DNA from: Variovorax sp. OK212
GTDB lineage: Bacteria; Pseudomonadota; Gammaproteobacteria; Burkholderiales; Burkholderiaceae_C
NCBI RefSeq assembly: GCF_900112425.1
Contig: NZ_FOLP01000003.1
Span: 62,001 to 126,000, forward strand
DNA length: 64,000 nt
Direction of reading: 5' to 3'
In this document: piece by piece, positions 30,253-39,029 of the stretch
Position numbering within the stretch: the first letter of the stretch is position 1
How the letters are laid out: every line of letters begins with the position of its first letter
The notes under the pieces: generated by a model
Told to the model about the DNA's origin: nothing
Database searches by the model: none
The model's input: the letters and a program-made list of their open reading frames with translations, nothing else
Made by a program: the position numbers and the translations under genes

Positions 30253-30843
30253 TCAGAGGTTTTCCGACAGCCTGTCTTCGCGCGGATGCAGCGGCACTTC
30301 GGCACGCAGCGCCGTCAGCAACTCGGGCACCTCGGTGCCGGTGCGGATCAGGTTCATCTGCCATTCGCCCATGAACCCCTCGCGCACGCTGTGCGCGAGG
30401 AAGCCCAGCAGGCCGTCGTAATAGCCGGCGGTGTTCAGGATGCCGGTCGGCTTGTCGTGGTAGCCGAGCTGGCGCCAGGTCCAGATCTCGAACAGTTCCT
30501 CGAAGGTGCCGATGCCGCCCGGCAGGGCAACGAAGGCGTCGGCGCGCTCGCCCATCATGGCCTTGCGCTCGTGCATGGTGTCGACCACGTGCAGCTCGTC
30601 GCACAGGGGGTTGGCCAGTTCCTTGTCGACCAGCGCCTTGGGAATGACGCCGACCACGCGGCCGCCGGCCTGGCGGGTGGCCTCGGCCACCGTGCCCATC
30701 AGGCCGGTGCGCCCGCCACCGTAGACCAGTTGGCCGCGGTGCTGGCCGATCCATTGGCCGACCGCTTGGGCGGCCTGGGAAAACTCGGGGCGCTCGCCGG
30801 GGCGCGAGCCGCAATACACACAGATCGAAAATTCAGGATTCAT
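30253..30843 (-). CDS. LOG-family (TIGR00730) nucleoside 5'-monophosphate phosphoribohydrolase
   Basis: A 196-residue Rossmann-fold protein with the LOG signature PGGIGTFEELFE near residue 109 and the earlier GGGRTGLMG. Family members release adenine or cytokinin bases from nucleoside monophosphates and were long misannotated as lysine decarboxylases. The start MNPEFSICVYCGSRPG is typical. It is convergent with glnB and on the same strand as the dgkA cluster, 31 bases after dgkA. Confidence 0.9.
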   Translation of the reverse strand: MNPEFSICVYCGSRPGERPEFSQAAQAVGQWIGQHRGQLVYGGGRTGLMGTVAEATRQAGGRVVGVIPKALVDKELANPLCDELHVVDTMHERKAMMGERADAFVALPGGIGTFEELFEIWTWRQLGYHDKPTGILNTAGYYDGLLGFLAHSVREGFMGEWQMNLIRTGTEVPELLTALRAEVPLHPREDRLSENL

Positions 30844-30874
30844 GTTGCCATCATGCCGCAGCCGGCGGGCCGGC

Positions 30875-31282
30875 TCATGACACGAAGCGTTGCCACAGCG
30901 CGGCGGCCCAGATGCCGCCGCACAGCGTGAGCGACAGCAGCACGGCGGCGCTGCCCATGTCCTTGGCGCGCTTGGAGAGGTCGTGCCATTCGGGTCCGAT
31001 GCGGTCGATGGCCGCTTCCACGGCGGTGTTGAGCAGCTCGACGATCATCACCAGGATGGCGCTGCCCGCGAGCAGTGCCACTTCGACCCAGCTGCGGCCC
31101 AGCCAGAATGCCACCGGGATCATGACGATCGACAGGATGGCTTCCTGGCGGAAGGCGGGCTCGCTCCAGCCGGCGCGCAGGCCTTGCAGGGAAATCAGCG
31201 TGGCGTGGAACACGCGCTCGAATCCCTTGCGCGCCTTCTGCGGGTTGACGGCGGGATCGGGCAGTTTGGGCAAGGCACTCAT
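30875..31282 (-). CDS. dgkA: Diacylglycerol kinase, prokaryotic integral membrane type
   Basis: Phosphorylates diacylglycerol to phosphatidate in the inner membrane, recycling lipid from osmoregulated glucan or lipid A modification. The 135-residue product has three membrane segments and the family motif VELLNTAVEAAIDRIG with the catalytic Glu. A 23-residue N-terminal extension precedes the usual start region (GFERVFHATLISLQGL). It overlaps the RDD gene by four bases (ATGA). Confidence 0.93.
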   Translation of the reverse strand: MSALPKLPDPAVNPQKARKGFERVFHATLISLQGLRAGWSEPAFRQEAILSIVMIPVAFWLGRSWVEVALLAGSAILVMIVELLNTAVEAAIDRIGPEWHDLSKRAKDMGSAAVLLSLTLCGGIWAAALWQRFVS

Positions 31283-31872
31283 TGGCGACTCATCGGTTTG
31301 GAGGTGATGAGCCGCGTACCGGCCCAGGCGTCGTGCCAGAACTGGCGCTCGGGGTGAAAACGTGCAAGCAAGGCCCAGACGGCGACCCAGCCGAAGATCA
31401 GCACGGCCGATTCGCCGCCCGACAGCTTGAAGGGCGCAATGGTGGCCAGCGGCGGCAGGAACCAGATCCAGCTCAGCAGGTAGCGCGCAAGGGCGCGGCG
31501 CTGGCTGACGGGCCGGCCGTGCGTGTCGACGATGCGGATGTTCCAGGTCTTCATGGCGAGGGTCTGGCCCTTGGTCCAGAACCACACGAAGTACACGCCG
31601 AATACGACGAAAAGAAAAGCCTGCAGCAGGTGGCGCCGCGAATCCATGGCGTCGCGCATCTGGCCGAGCGTGCTGAAGAGCCACCCCGACACGAACACCA
31701 CCGCGAACAGCAGCATGCCTTCGTAGAGCCAGCAGGCCATCCGGCGCCAGAGGCCGGGAGTGCCGGAAGCGCCTGGGGCTATCGAAACAGGAGCGGTGGT
31801 TGCAGGCGCGACGGGCGCAAGGGGCGAGCCGGGCTGGTCTGACCCCGACGCCTCGGGAGGGCTGGAAACCAT
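31279..31872 (-). CDS. RDD-family membrane protein
   Basis: A 197-residue protein with a Pro/Ala-rich cytoplasmic N-terminus of about 38 residues and about four membrane segments. It carries the RDD hallmarks: Arg in GLWRRMACWLYEG, Asp in the region DAMDSRRH, and the TKGQTLAMKTWNIRIVDTHG block. Function is unclear; some RDD proteins act in ion or Na+/H+ exchange. It lies between the DUF3106 gene and dgkA in one tight unit. Confidence 0.85.
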   Translation of the reverse strand: MVSSPPEASGSDQPGSPLAPVAPATTAPVSIAPGASGTPGLWRRMACWLYEGMLLFAVVFVSGWLFSTLGQMRDAMDSRRHLLQAFLFVVFGVYFVWFWTKGQTLAMKTWNIRIVDTHGRPVSQRRALARYLLSWIWFLPPLATIAPFKLSGGESAVLIFGWVAVWALLARFHPERQFWHDAWAGTRLITSKPMSRQ

Positions 31873-31891
31873 CGAAGCCTTGTGTCGGAAA

Positions 31892-32722
31892 TCAGGGAGC
31901 GGAGGAGGGGGCGTCGGCCGCCGCTGGTGCGGGCACCTGGGCTTCGGCAGGAACCGGCGGCGATGCCGCGCTGGACGGCGCGGGCGCGGCGGGTGCCGCC
32001 GGGGTGACGACGACCGCGGACGTCGCTGTTGCGCCAGACGCGCGTTCGGGTGGTGACGCCACCATGATCGTTGCGGGAGCGGTCGCCGGGGCAGGCGGGG
32101 CGAGCAGGATCCTCGGCGTGTGCTGGCCGCCGGGCGTGACCGCCGGCACCGGCACGAGCCGTTGCGACGACACCGGGCGCACCGGAATGGCCGCGCCGCG
32201 AGGCTTGATCGGCGCGCTCTCGGCGAGCTTGCGCCTTTCTTCTTCGCTCAGGGCCTGGTACTGCTCCCACTTGGCCTTGCGCTCGTCCGGCGGAATGCGC
32301 TTGACCTCGGCGAAGTTCAACCGGGCCTGGCTGCGCTGCTGGTTGCTGAGCGCGGCCCATTCGATCATCCGGCTGTGCAGCGTGCTCTGGTCGTCGGCCG
32401 ACATGCTCGCGAAGTTGCGCGAGAGGGCCAGCCACTTTCTCTTCTGGCCGATGTTGAGCGTGTTCCAGTGCACGCTCAGCGGCTTCAGGGCCTGCTGCTG
32501 CTCGGCGGTGAGTTCGCTCCACAGCGGCTTGGTCGTCGAGACGGCCTTGGGGCTGCTCGCGGCCGCGGAGGTGGCAGAGGCCGAGCCCGCGTGCGGCTGG
32601 GCGTTGGCAAGCGTCAGGCCGAAGGCGGCGACTGCAAGCGCGCCTGCCCAAACGACGGCGCCCGCCGGGAGCGGGCGCGTCGGGCGTGGCGTGTTCGCGC
32701 TGGAGGAGGAACGGCGTCGCAT
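31892..32722 (-). CDS. DUF3106 exported protein
   Basis: A 276-residue protein with an N-terminal membrane or signal segment (AGAVVWAGALAVAAFGLTLANA). The central DUF3106 region contains PLWSELTAEQQQALKPLSVHW and repeats of LS-x2-(Q/E)RR...-type helices (ALSEEERRKLAES), similar in style to CpxP/Spy-like LTxxQ proteins. The C-terminal third is Pro/Ala-rich and disordered. It follows the ECF sigma and DUF3619 genes, which suggests an envelope-stress link; that is inference. Confidence 0.83.
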   Translation of the reverse strand: MRRRSSSSANTPRPTRPLPAGAVVWAGALAVAAFGLTLANAQPHAGSASATSAAASSPKAVSTTKPLWSELTAEQQQALKPLSVHWNTLNIGQKRKWLALSRNFASMSADDQSTLHSRMIEWAALSNQQRSQARLNFAEVKRIPPDERKAKWEQYQALSEEERRKLAESAPIKPRGAAIPVRPVSSQRLVPVPAVTPGGQHTPRILLAPPAPATAPATIMVASPPERASGATATSAVVVTPAAPAAPAPSSAASPPVPAEAQVPAPAAADAPSSAP

Positions 32723-32754
32723 TCGGTCGGTCGGGAATTTCTGTCTGTAGAGGT

Positions 32755-33180
32755 TCAGTCGGAGGCGCTGTCGGCCTTCAGGAATTGGGCAAAGCCGGGG
32801 TCGGTGTAGGCGGCGGGCGGCAGGTCGCCGGTGAGCAGCGCGGAGTCCACTTCGGCCAGCTCGCTGGCGCGGTCGTCGTCCTGCATCACGCTGATGGTGA
32901 TCAGGCCGGCCACGAGTGCGATCAGGGGCACCACCGAACCGATGCGCGTCCACCAGCCGCCGCCCAGCGCGACCGTGTGGCCCGACTGCACCACCACGGG
33001 GGCGGTTCGCAATTGCGGCGCCAGCTTGCGCGCGGCCACGGCCTGCGCACGCGCCACGCGCAGCCGCTCGCCGATGTCGTGCGGCAACTCGCGATTGCCG
33101 GCCGAAAGGCGGGCAGTCAGGCGCTGGCCGAACTCGTCCTCGGCGGCGGTGGATGATGTGGTTGGAACCTTAGTGTTCAT
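32755..33180 (-). CDS. DUF3619 membrane protein, possible anti-sigma factor
   Basis: A 141-residue protein with an N-terminal cytoplasmic region (about 75 residues), one membrane segment (IGSVVPLIALVAGLITISV) and a short periplasmic tail. It overlaps the ECF sigma factor gene by four bases (ATGA), the standard place for an anti-sigma factor, and its topology fits that job. No classical zinc anti-sigma motif is seen, so the role is inferred from position. Confidence 0.83.
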   Translation of the reverse strand: MNTKVPTTSSTAAEDEFGQRLTARLSAGNRELPHDIGERLRVARAQAVAARKLAPQLRTAPVVVQSGHTVALGGGWWTRIGSVVPLIALVAGLITISVMQDDDRASELAEVDSALLTGDLPPAAYTDPGFAQFLKADSASD

Positions 33181-33773
33181 AGCGATATTCCCTTGGCCTT
33201 GAGCGCCTTGCTCAGAGCGTGAACGGCTCGCGAACAATGGGTTTTGACACTGCCTTCGGAGCAGCCCATTGCGGCGGCCGTCTCTGCGACGTCCATTTCC
33301 TCCCAGTAACGCATCAGGAAAGCCTCGCGTTGACGGCCCGGCAATGCCGCGATCTGTTCCTCGATTTCGTGGAAGACCTGGGCGCGGCGGGTCGTGTCTT
33401 CGGCGCTCTCCGATTCCCTAGAGTCGGTCGGCGAGACGAAGTTCTCAAGGAGGTCGAAATCTCCGTCGTCGTCGACGGAATCGAAGTCGCTGAGGTTGGA
33501 GAAAAGGGCGCGGCGGGTCTTCTGGCGGCGGAACCAGTCGAGCGTGCAGTTCGAGAGGATGCGCTGGAACAGCATCGGCAGCTCGGCGGCGGGCTTGTCG
33601 CCGTAGTGCTGCGCGAGCTTCATCATGCTGTCCTGCACGATATCGAGCGCCGCTTCTTCATCCCGCACGTGATAGACCGAGCGCTTGAAAGCGCGTCGTT
33701 CGACGCTTTTCAGGAAATCGGAGAGTTCTTGTTCAGTGGCCAAGCGAGAGGGGGCGCGCAGGGCGCGCCGCAT
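33177..33773 (-). CDS. ECF-type RNA polymerase sigma factor
   Basis: A 198-residue sigma factor. Region 2 includes ALDIVQDSMMKLAQHYGD near residue 43, and region 4 has LPGRQREAFLMRYWEEMDV followed by the helix-turn-helix VAETAAAMGCSEGSVKTHCSR. An acidic stretch (DFDSVDDDGDFDLLEN) lies between them. It is the first gene of a unit with DUF3619, DUF3106, RDD and dgkA, which all concern the envelope. An autoregulated promoter may lie in 33774-34036, but I cannot define it. Confidence 0.92.
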   Translation of the reverse strand: MRRALRAPSRLATEQELSDFLKSVERRAFKRSVYHVRDEEAALDIVQDSMMKLAQHYGDKPAAELPMLFQRILSNCTLDWFRRQKTRRALFSNLSDFDSVDDDGDFDLLENFVSPTDSRESESAEDTTRRAQVFHEIEEQIAALPGRQREAFLMRYWEEMDVAETAAAMGCSEGSVKTHCSRAVHALSKALKAKGISL

Positions 33774-34036
33774 GGGAAGCGTGGGAAAAGGGGCTAGCGA
33801 TCGCTTATGTGTCTTATGGCCGCGAATTATGCCTTTATAGGTTTACAAGTCAGATGAAGCGAATCTGAACGCGCGGAAGTGCCATAATCGCCGTTGCAAG
33901 TCAAAAGGCAAACGGGTCACGGTCCGGCGGAACATCAGTCCGCTCATGGCTTTGGCCTCAAGTCCTGGCGCGACCTCACAAGGGTTGGCAAGGGGCACCC
34001 AAGGTATTTCGTTCCCGAAATAAACAAAGGTTGATC

Positions 34037-35821
34037 ATGGAAATCTCCAAGGCGGAAATCGCTTCCGCAGCAGCCGCGTCTTCAGGCGCCGGCAACTCCA
34101 CGCAAGAACTCATGGGTGCCGAAGTGCTGGTCAAGGCACTGCAGGCCGAAGGCGTCCAGTACATCTGGGGCTACCCAGGCGGCGCGGTTCTGTACATCTA
34201 CGACGCGTTCTACAAGCAGGACACCATCCAGCACGTGCTGGTGCGCCACGAACAGGCGGCAGTCCATGCGGCGGACGGCTATGCGCGCGCGACCGGCGAA
34301 GTCGGCGTGGCGCTGGTCACTTCCGGTCCCGGCCTGACCAATGCGGTCACCGGCATCGCAACGGCGTACATGGACTCGATCCCGATGGTGATCATCTCGG
34401 GCCAGGTGCCGACGGCGGCCATCGGCCTCGACGCCTTCCAGGAATGCGACACGGTCGGCATCACCCGCCCCATCGTCAAGCACAACTTCCTCGTCAAGGA
34501 TCCCAAGGATCTGGCCATGACGATGAAGAAGGCCTTCCACATCGCACGCAGCGGCCGTCCGGGCCCGGTGGTGGTGGACGTGCCCAAGGACGTTTCGTTC
34601 AAGAAAACCCCTTACGCCGGCTATCCCGACAAGGTCGAGATGCGCTCGTACAACCCCGTGCGCAAGGGCCACGGCGGCCAGATCCGCAAGGCGCTGCAGC
34701 TGCTGCTGGCCGCCAAGCGCCCGTACATCTACACCGGCGGCGGCGTGCTGCTGGGCAATGCCACCAACGAACTGCGCACGCTGGTCGACATGCTCGGCTA
34801 TCCGGTCACCAACACGCTGATGGGCCTGGGCGCCTACCCGGCGAGCGACCGCAAGTTCCTGGGCATGCTGGGCATGCACGGCACCATCGAAGCCAACAAC
34901 GCGATGCAGAACTGCGACGTGCTGCTGGCCGTGGGCGCGCGCTTCGACGACCGCGTCATCGGCAACCCCAAGCACTTCGCGCAGAACGAACGCAAGATCA
35001 TCCACGTCGACATCGACCCGTCGAGCATCTCCAAGCGCGTGAAGGTCGACATTCCGATCGTCGGCGACGTGAAGGACGTGCTCACCGAGCTGATCTCGAT
35101 GATTCGCGAGAGCACCGCCAAGCCCGACGCCGGCGCGCTGGCCGACTGGTGGAAGACCATCGAGGCCTGGCGCTCGCGCGATTGCCTGAAGTACGACCGC
35201 GGCAACACGGACGTCATCAAGCCGCAGTACGTGGTCGAGACGCTCTGGAACATGACCAAGGACGCCGACGCGTACATCACGTCGGACGTGGGCCAGCACC
35301 AGATGTGGGCCGCCCAGTACTACCGCTTCGACGAGCCGCGCCGCTGGATCAACTCCGGCGGCCTGGGCACCATGGGCGTGGGCATTCCCTACGCCATGGG
35401 CATCAAGCTCGCGAAGCCCGACTCGGAAGTGTTCACCATCACCGGTGAAGGCTCGGTGCAGATGTGCATCCAGGAACTCTCCACCTGCCTGCAATACAAC
35501 ACGCCGATCAAGATCTGCTCGCTCAACAACCGCTACCTGGGCATGGTGCGCCAGTGGCAGGAGATCGAATACTCCGGCCGCTACAGCCACAGCTACATGG
35601 ATGCACTGCCGAACTTCGTGAAGCTCGCCGAGGCCTACGGCCACGTCGGCATGCTGATCGAACGTCCACAAGACGTGGAGCCCGCGCTGCGCGAAGCACG
35701 CAAGCTCAAGGACCGCACGGTGTTCATGGACTTCCGCACCGACCCCACCGAGAACGTGTTCCCGATGGTGAAGGCAGGCATGGGCATCACCGAGATGCTG
35801 ATGGGTTCCGAAGATCTCTGA
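34037..35821 (+). CDS. ilvB: Acetolactate synthase large subunit
   Basis: Thiamine-diphosphate and FAD-dependent enzyme for the first shared step of valine, leucine and isoleucine synthesis. The 594-residue product has GYPGGAVLYIYDA and the catalytic Glu in RHEQAAVHAADGYARATG, then the FAD domain, and the ThDP motif ITGEGSVQMCIQELST. The start is ATG at 34037; an N-terminal Ala/Ser-rich lead of about 25 residues precedes the domain. It begins an ilvB-ilvN-DUF4282-ilvC run. The 263-base upstream region holds no gene I can support. Confidence 0.97.
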   Translation: MEISKAEIASAAAASSGAGNSTQELMGAEVLVKALQAEGVQYIWGYPGGAVLYIYDAFYKQDTIQHVLVRHEQAAVHAADGYARATGEVGVALVTSGPGLTNAVTGIATAYMDSIPMVIISGQVPTAAIGLDAFQECDTVGITRPIVKHNFLVKDPKDLAMTMKKAFHIARSGRPGPVVVDVPKDVSFKKTPYAGYPDKVEMRSYNPVRKGHGGQIRKALQLLLAAKRPYIYTGGGVLLGNATNELRTLVDMLGYPVTNTLMGLGAYPASDRKFLGMLGMHGTIEANNAMQNCDVLLAVGARFDDRVIGNPKHFAQNERKIIHVDIDPSSISKRVKVDIPIVGDVKDVLTELISMIRESTAKPDAGALADWWKTIEAWRSRDCLKYDRGNTDVIKPQYVVETLWNMTKDADAYITSDVGQHQMWAAQYYRFDEPRRWINSGGLGTMGVGIPYAMGIKLAKPDSEVFTITGEGSVQMCIQELSTCLQYNTPIKICSLNNRYLGMVRQWQEIEYSGRYSHSYMDALPNFVKLAEAYGHVGMLIERPQDVEPALREARKLKDRTVFMDFRTDPTENVFPMVKAGMGITEMLMGSEDL

Positions 35822-35932
35822 ACGATCCTCGGGCATTTCTTTCTCGCAACTTTCACTGACGAATCTATTGCCCGCCGAGCCCGCGCATTACCGTGCGTGG
35901 GGGAGGGCGGCGAAAAGAGGAGTCACGCAAAC

Positions 35933-36424
35933 ATGAAACACATCATTGCAGTGCTGCTGGAAAACGAGCCGGGTGCTCTTTCCCGCGTGGTGGGCCTGTT
36001 CTCGGCCCGTGGCTACAACATCGAGTCGCTGACGGTGGCGCCCACGGAGGACGCCAGCCTCTCGCGCATGACCATCGTCACGAACGGTTCGGACGACGTG
36101 ATCGAGCAGATCACCAAGCACCTGAACCGCCTCATCGAAGTGGTGAAGGTCGTCGACCTGACCGAAGGTGCCTACACCGAGCGCGAGCTCATGATGGTGA
36201 AGGTGCGCGCGGTCGGCAAGGAGCGCGAGGAAATGATGCGCATGGCGGAAATCTTCCGCGGCCGCATCATCGACGTGACCGACAAGAGCTACACCATCGA
36301 ACTCACCGGCGACCACGGCAAGAACGACGCTTTCTTGGAAGCGATCGAACGTAGCGCTATCCTCGAGACTGTCCGCACTGGTGCCAGCGGCATCGGGCGC
36401 GGCGAGCGCATTCTGCGCGTGTAG
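35933..36424 (+). CDS. ilvN: Acetolactate synthase regulatory (small) subunit
   Basis: Stimulates the large subunit and gives valine feedback inhibition through its N-terminal ACT domain (MKHIIAVLLENEPGALSRVV). The 163-residue length and C-terminal ACT-like domain match the IlvH/IlvN long type. It lies 111 bases after ilvB; this gap contains a small G+C-rich imperfect hairpin near 35878-35903 that may trim or moderate readthrough. Naming as ilvN or ilvH is a matter of convention. Confidence 0.96.
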   Translation: MKHIIAVLLENEPGALSRVVGLFSARGYNIESLTVAPTEDASLSRMTIVTNGSDDVIEQITKHLNRLIEVVKVVDLTEGAYTERELMMVKVRAVGKEREEMMRMAEIFRGRIIDVTDKSYTIELTGDHGKNDAFLEAIERSAILETVRTGASGIGRGERILRV

Positions 36425-36477
36425 GGGGTGCAGATCCCCTCAGTTTCAATATCTATCAACACATGAGGAGAAGGTGA

Positions 36478-36741
36478 ATGCAAGACTTGCTGGGTTTCGA
36501 CAAGATGGTGACCCCCATCATCATTCGGATTCTGTATTTCCTTGGACTGCTGGGTGTGCTCGTGATGACCGTCGTGTCATTGTTCCAGGGGAACATCCTG
36601 CCGGCCATCGGCATCCTGGTCTTCGGCGCGATCATGGTTCGCGTCTATAGCGAATTGCTGATCCTGCTGTTCCGCATTCACGACAACCTCGTGTCCATCA
36701 ACCAGCAAATGAAGGACCGGAATTCTTCCGGCCAACTGTGA
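36478..36741 (+). CDS. Small DUF4282-like membrane protein
   Basis: An 87-residue protein with two membrane segments (IIIRILYFLGLLGVLVMTVV and LPAIGILVFGAIMVRVYSEL) and a short polar C-terminus. The N-terminal pattern LLGFDKMVTPIIIRILY fits DUF4282. A strong ribosome site (GAGGAGAAGG) precedes the ATG. It is embedded between ilvN and ilvC, 53 bases after the former and 55 before the latter. No role in branched-chain synthesis is known. Confidence 0.82.
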   Translation: MQDLLGFDKMVTPIIIRILYFLGLLGVLVMTVVSLFQGNILPAIGILVFGAIMVRVYSELLILLFRIHDNLVSINQQMKDRNSSGQL

Positions 36742-36784
36742 GTGAACGCACCCCCGCACATGGGGGTGCATCGAGACTAAATAG

Positions 36785-37813
<1,029 letters not shown>

Positions 37814-37850
37814 TCTTCCCGGCGAGAGGGTGCTTCGGCACCCGTTTCCC

Positions 37851-37880
37851 AAGGGCCACCCGTCGCGGTGGCCCTTTTGT
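37851..37880 (+). terminator. Rho-independent terminator after ilvC
   Basis: The arms AAGGGCCACC and GGTGGCCCTT enclose a six-base loop (CGTCGC) and are followed by TTGTTT. It separates ilvC from pssA. Confidence 0.92.
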
Positions 37881-37997
37881 TTGCAGGGGCCGAAGAGGTC
37901 CCCTGAACTACACTGCAGGCCATGCGATTTACAGACCAAGATGCTATCGATTGGATAGCTGACCGCGCAGTGCCCATGAGGGACGGAGGCAAATTCA

Positions 37998-38822
37998 ATG
38001 CATGACGATACGGTTCCCGACGAGGTGCCGCCGCGCAAGCGCCGCAAGGGCATCTACATCCTGCCGAACCTGTTCACGCTCGCAGCGTTGTTCGGCGGTT
38101 TCTATTCGGTCGTGATGGCCATGAACGCGCGCTTCGACCTCGCGGCGCTCGGCGTGTTCGCCGCGATGATTCTCGACAGCCTCGACGGGCGCGTGGCCCG
38201 CATGACCAACACGCAGAGCGCGTTCGGCGAGCAGATGGATTCGCTGTCCGACATGGTGTCGTTCGGCGCCGCGCCGGCGCTCATCGCCTACGAGTGGTCG
38301 CTCAAGGGGCTGGGCCGCTGGGGCTGGATCGCGGCCTTCGTGTACTGCGCCTGCGCGGCACTGCGTCTCGCGCGTTTCAACGTCAACACCGGCGTGGTCG
38401 ACAAGCGCTGGTTCCAGGGCCTGCCGTCGCCGGCGGCCGCGGCCCTCGTGGCGGGCTTCATCTGGCTCGTGGACGAATGGGGCAAGCGTGGCGGCGAGGT
38501 GCTGTACCTGTCGTGGACGCAGATCACCTGGGTCACCTTCGCGTTCACGCTGTATGCGGGCCTCACGATGGTCACCAACGCGCCGTTCTACAGCTTCAAG
38601 GACATCCAGATGAAGAAGAGCGTGCCCTTCGCCGCGATCGTTCTGATCGCGCTGGGCATCGCGGTCATCAACATCCATCCGCCGACCGTGCTGTTCGGCC
38701 TGTTCGTCATCTACGGCCTGAGCGGCTATGTGGTCTATGCGTGGCGCAAGGCCAAGGGCCAGCCGGTGAGCGTGATCAGCACCTCGACCGAAGAGCCCGA
38801 CGAGCGGGGGCTGCACAACTGA
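37998..38822 (+). CDS. pssA: CDP-diacylglycerol--serine O-phosphatidyltransferase
   Basis: Makes phosphatidylserine, the precursor of phosphatidylethanolamine. The 274-residue product is an integral membrane CDP-alcohol phosphatidyltransferase with the motif DG-x2-AR-x8-G-x3-D-x3-D visible as DGRVAR...GEQMDSLSD near residues 62-84, and seven to eight membrane segments. This is the membrane (type II) enzyme. It lies between ilvC and the leu leader, an arrangement common in Burkholderiales. Confidence 0.93.
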   Translation: MHDDTVPDEVPPRKRRKGIYILPNLFTLAALFGGFYSVVMAMNARFDLAALGVFAAMILDSLDGRVARMTNTQSAFGEQMDSLSDMVSFGAAPALIAYEWSLKGLGRWGWIAAFVYCACAALRLARFNVNTGVVDKRWFQGLPSPAAAALVAGFIWLVDEWGKRGGEVLYLSWTQITWVTFAFTLYAGLTMVTNAPFYSFKDIQMKKSVPFAAIVLIALGIAVINIHPPTVLFGLFVIYGLSGYVVYAWRKAKGQPVSVISTSTEEPDERGLHN

Positions 38823-38826
38823 GATT

Positions 38827-38848
38827 CGCGGGCCTTCACAGGCCCGCG
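38827..38848. terminator. Hairpin after pssA
   Basis: Perfect eight-base arms CGCGGGCC and GGCCCGCG enclose a TTCACA loop just after the pssA stop. There is no T-run, so termination would be weak or factor-dependent. The TTCACA loop could also serve as a -35 element with TACATT (38859-38864) 18 bases downstream, but that would leave almost no leader before the leu peptide. Confidence 0.5.
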
Positions 38849-38874
38849 GAGGCTGTGCTACATTCGCAACCCTC

Positions 38875-38931
38875 ATGACCAAGATTTCGCTGCTGGCCCT
38901 ACTAGCCCTCCCTCACGGGCGGAGACGGTAG
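38875..38931 (+). CDS. leuL: Leucine-rich leader peptide of the leu attenuator
   Basis: An 18-residue reading frame, [18 protein letters not shown], with five Leu codons in a seven-codon stretch (CTG CTG GCC CTA CTA GCC CTC). Two are CTA, which should be rare in a G+C-rich genome. A terminator hairpin lies 21 bases after its stop codon. This is the classical architecture of leucine attenuation: a ribosome stalled at Leu codons lets an antiterminator form. The segment ACGGGC at 38915-38920, inside the leader frame, is complementary to GCCCGT in the terminator's left arm and could be the antiterminator strand. Confidence 0.85.
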   Translation: MTKISLLALLALPHGRRR

Positions 38932-38952
38932 CGCACGCGCTAATCCCTCACC

Positions 38953-38989
38953 ACGGCCCGTTCGCACCAGCAACGGGCCGTTTGTTTTT
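38953..38989 (+). terminator. Leu attenuator terminator
   Basis: The arms ACGGCCCGTT (38953-38962) and AACGGGCCGT (38972-38981) pair perfectly across a nine-base loop and are followed by TTGTTTTT. It lies between the leader peptide and the 2-isopropylmalate synthase start, so it would stop transcription when leucyl-tRNA is plentiful. Confidence 0.88.
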
Positions 38990-39029
38990 GGGGTTGCTGG
39001 TTGAATTCCAACCACTCAGAGAAATCGAC

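Noticed and set aside
33946-34023. 25-codon frame before ilvB that might be an ilv leader peptide
   Set aside because: It has only two Leu and one Ile codon, no clustered branched-chain codons, and no terminator hairpin with T-run follows.
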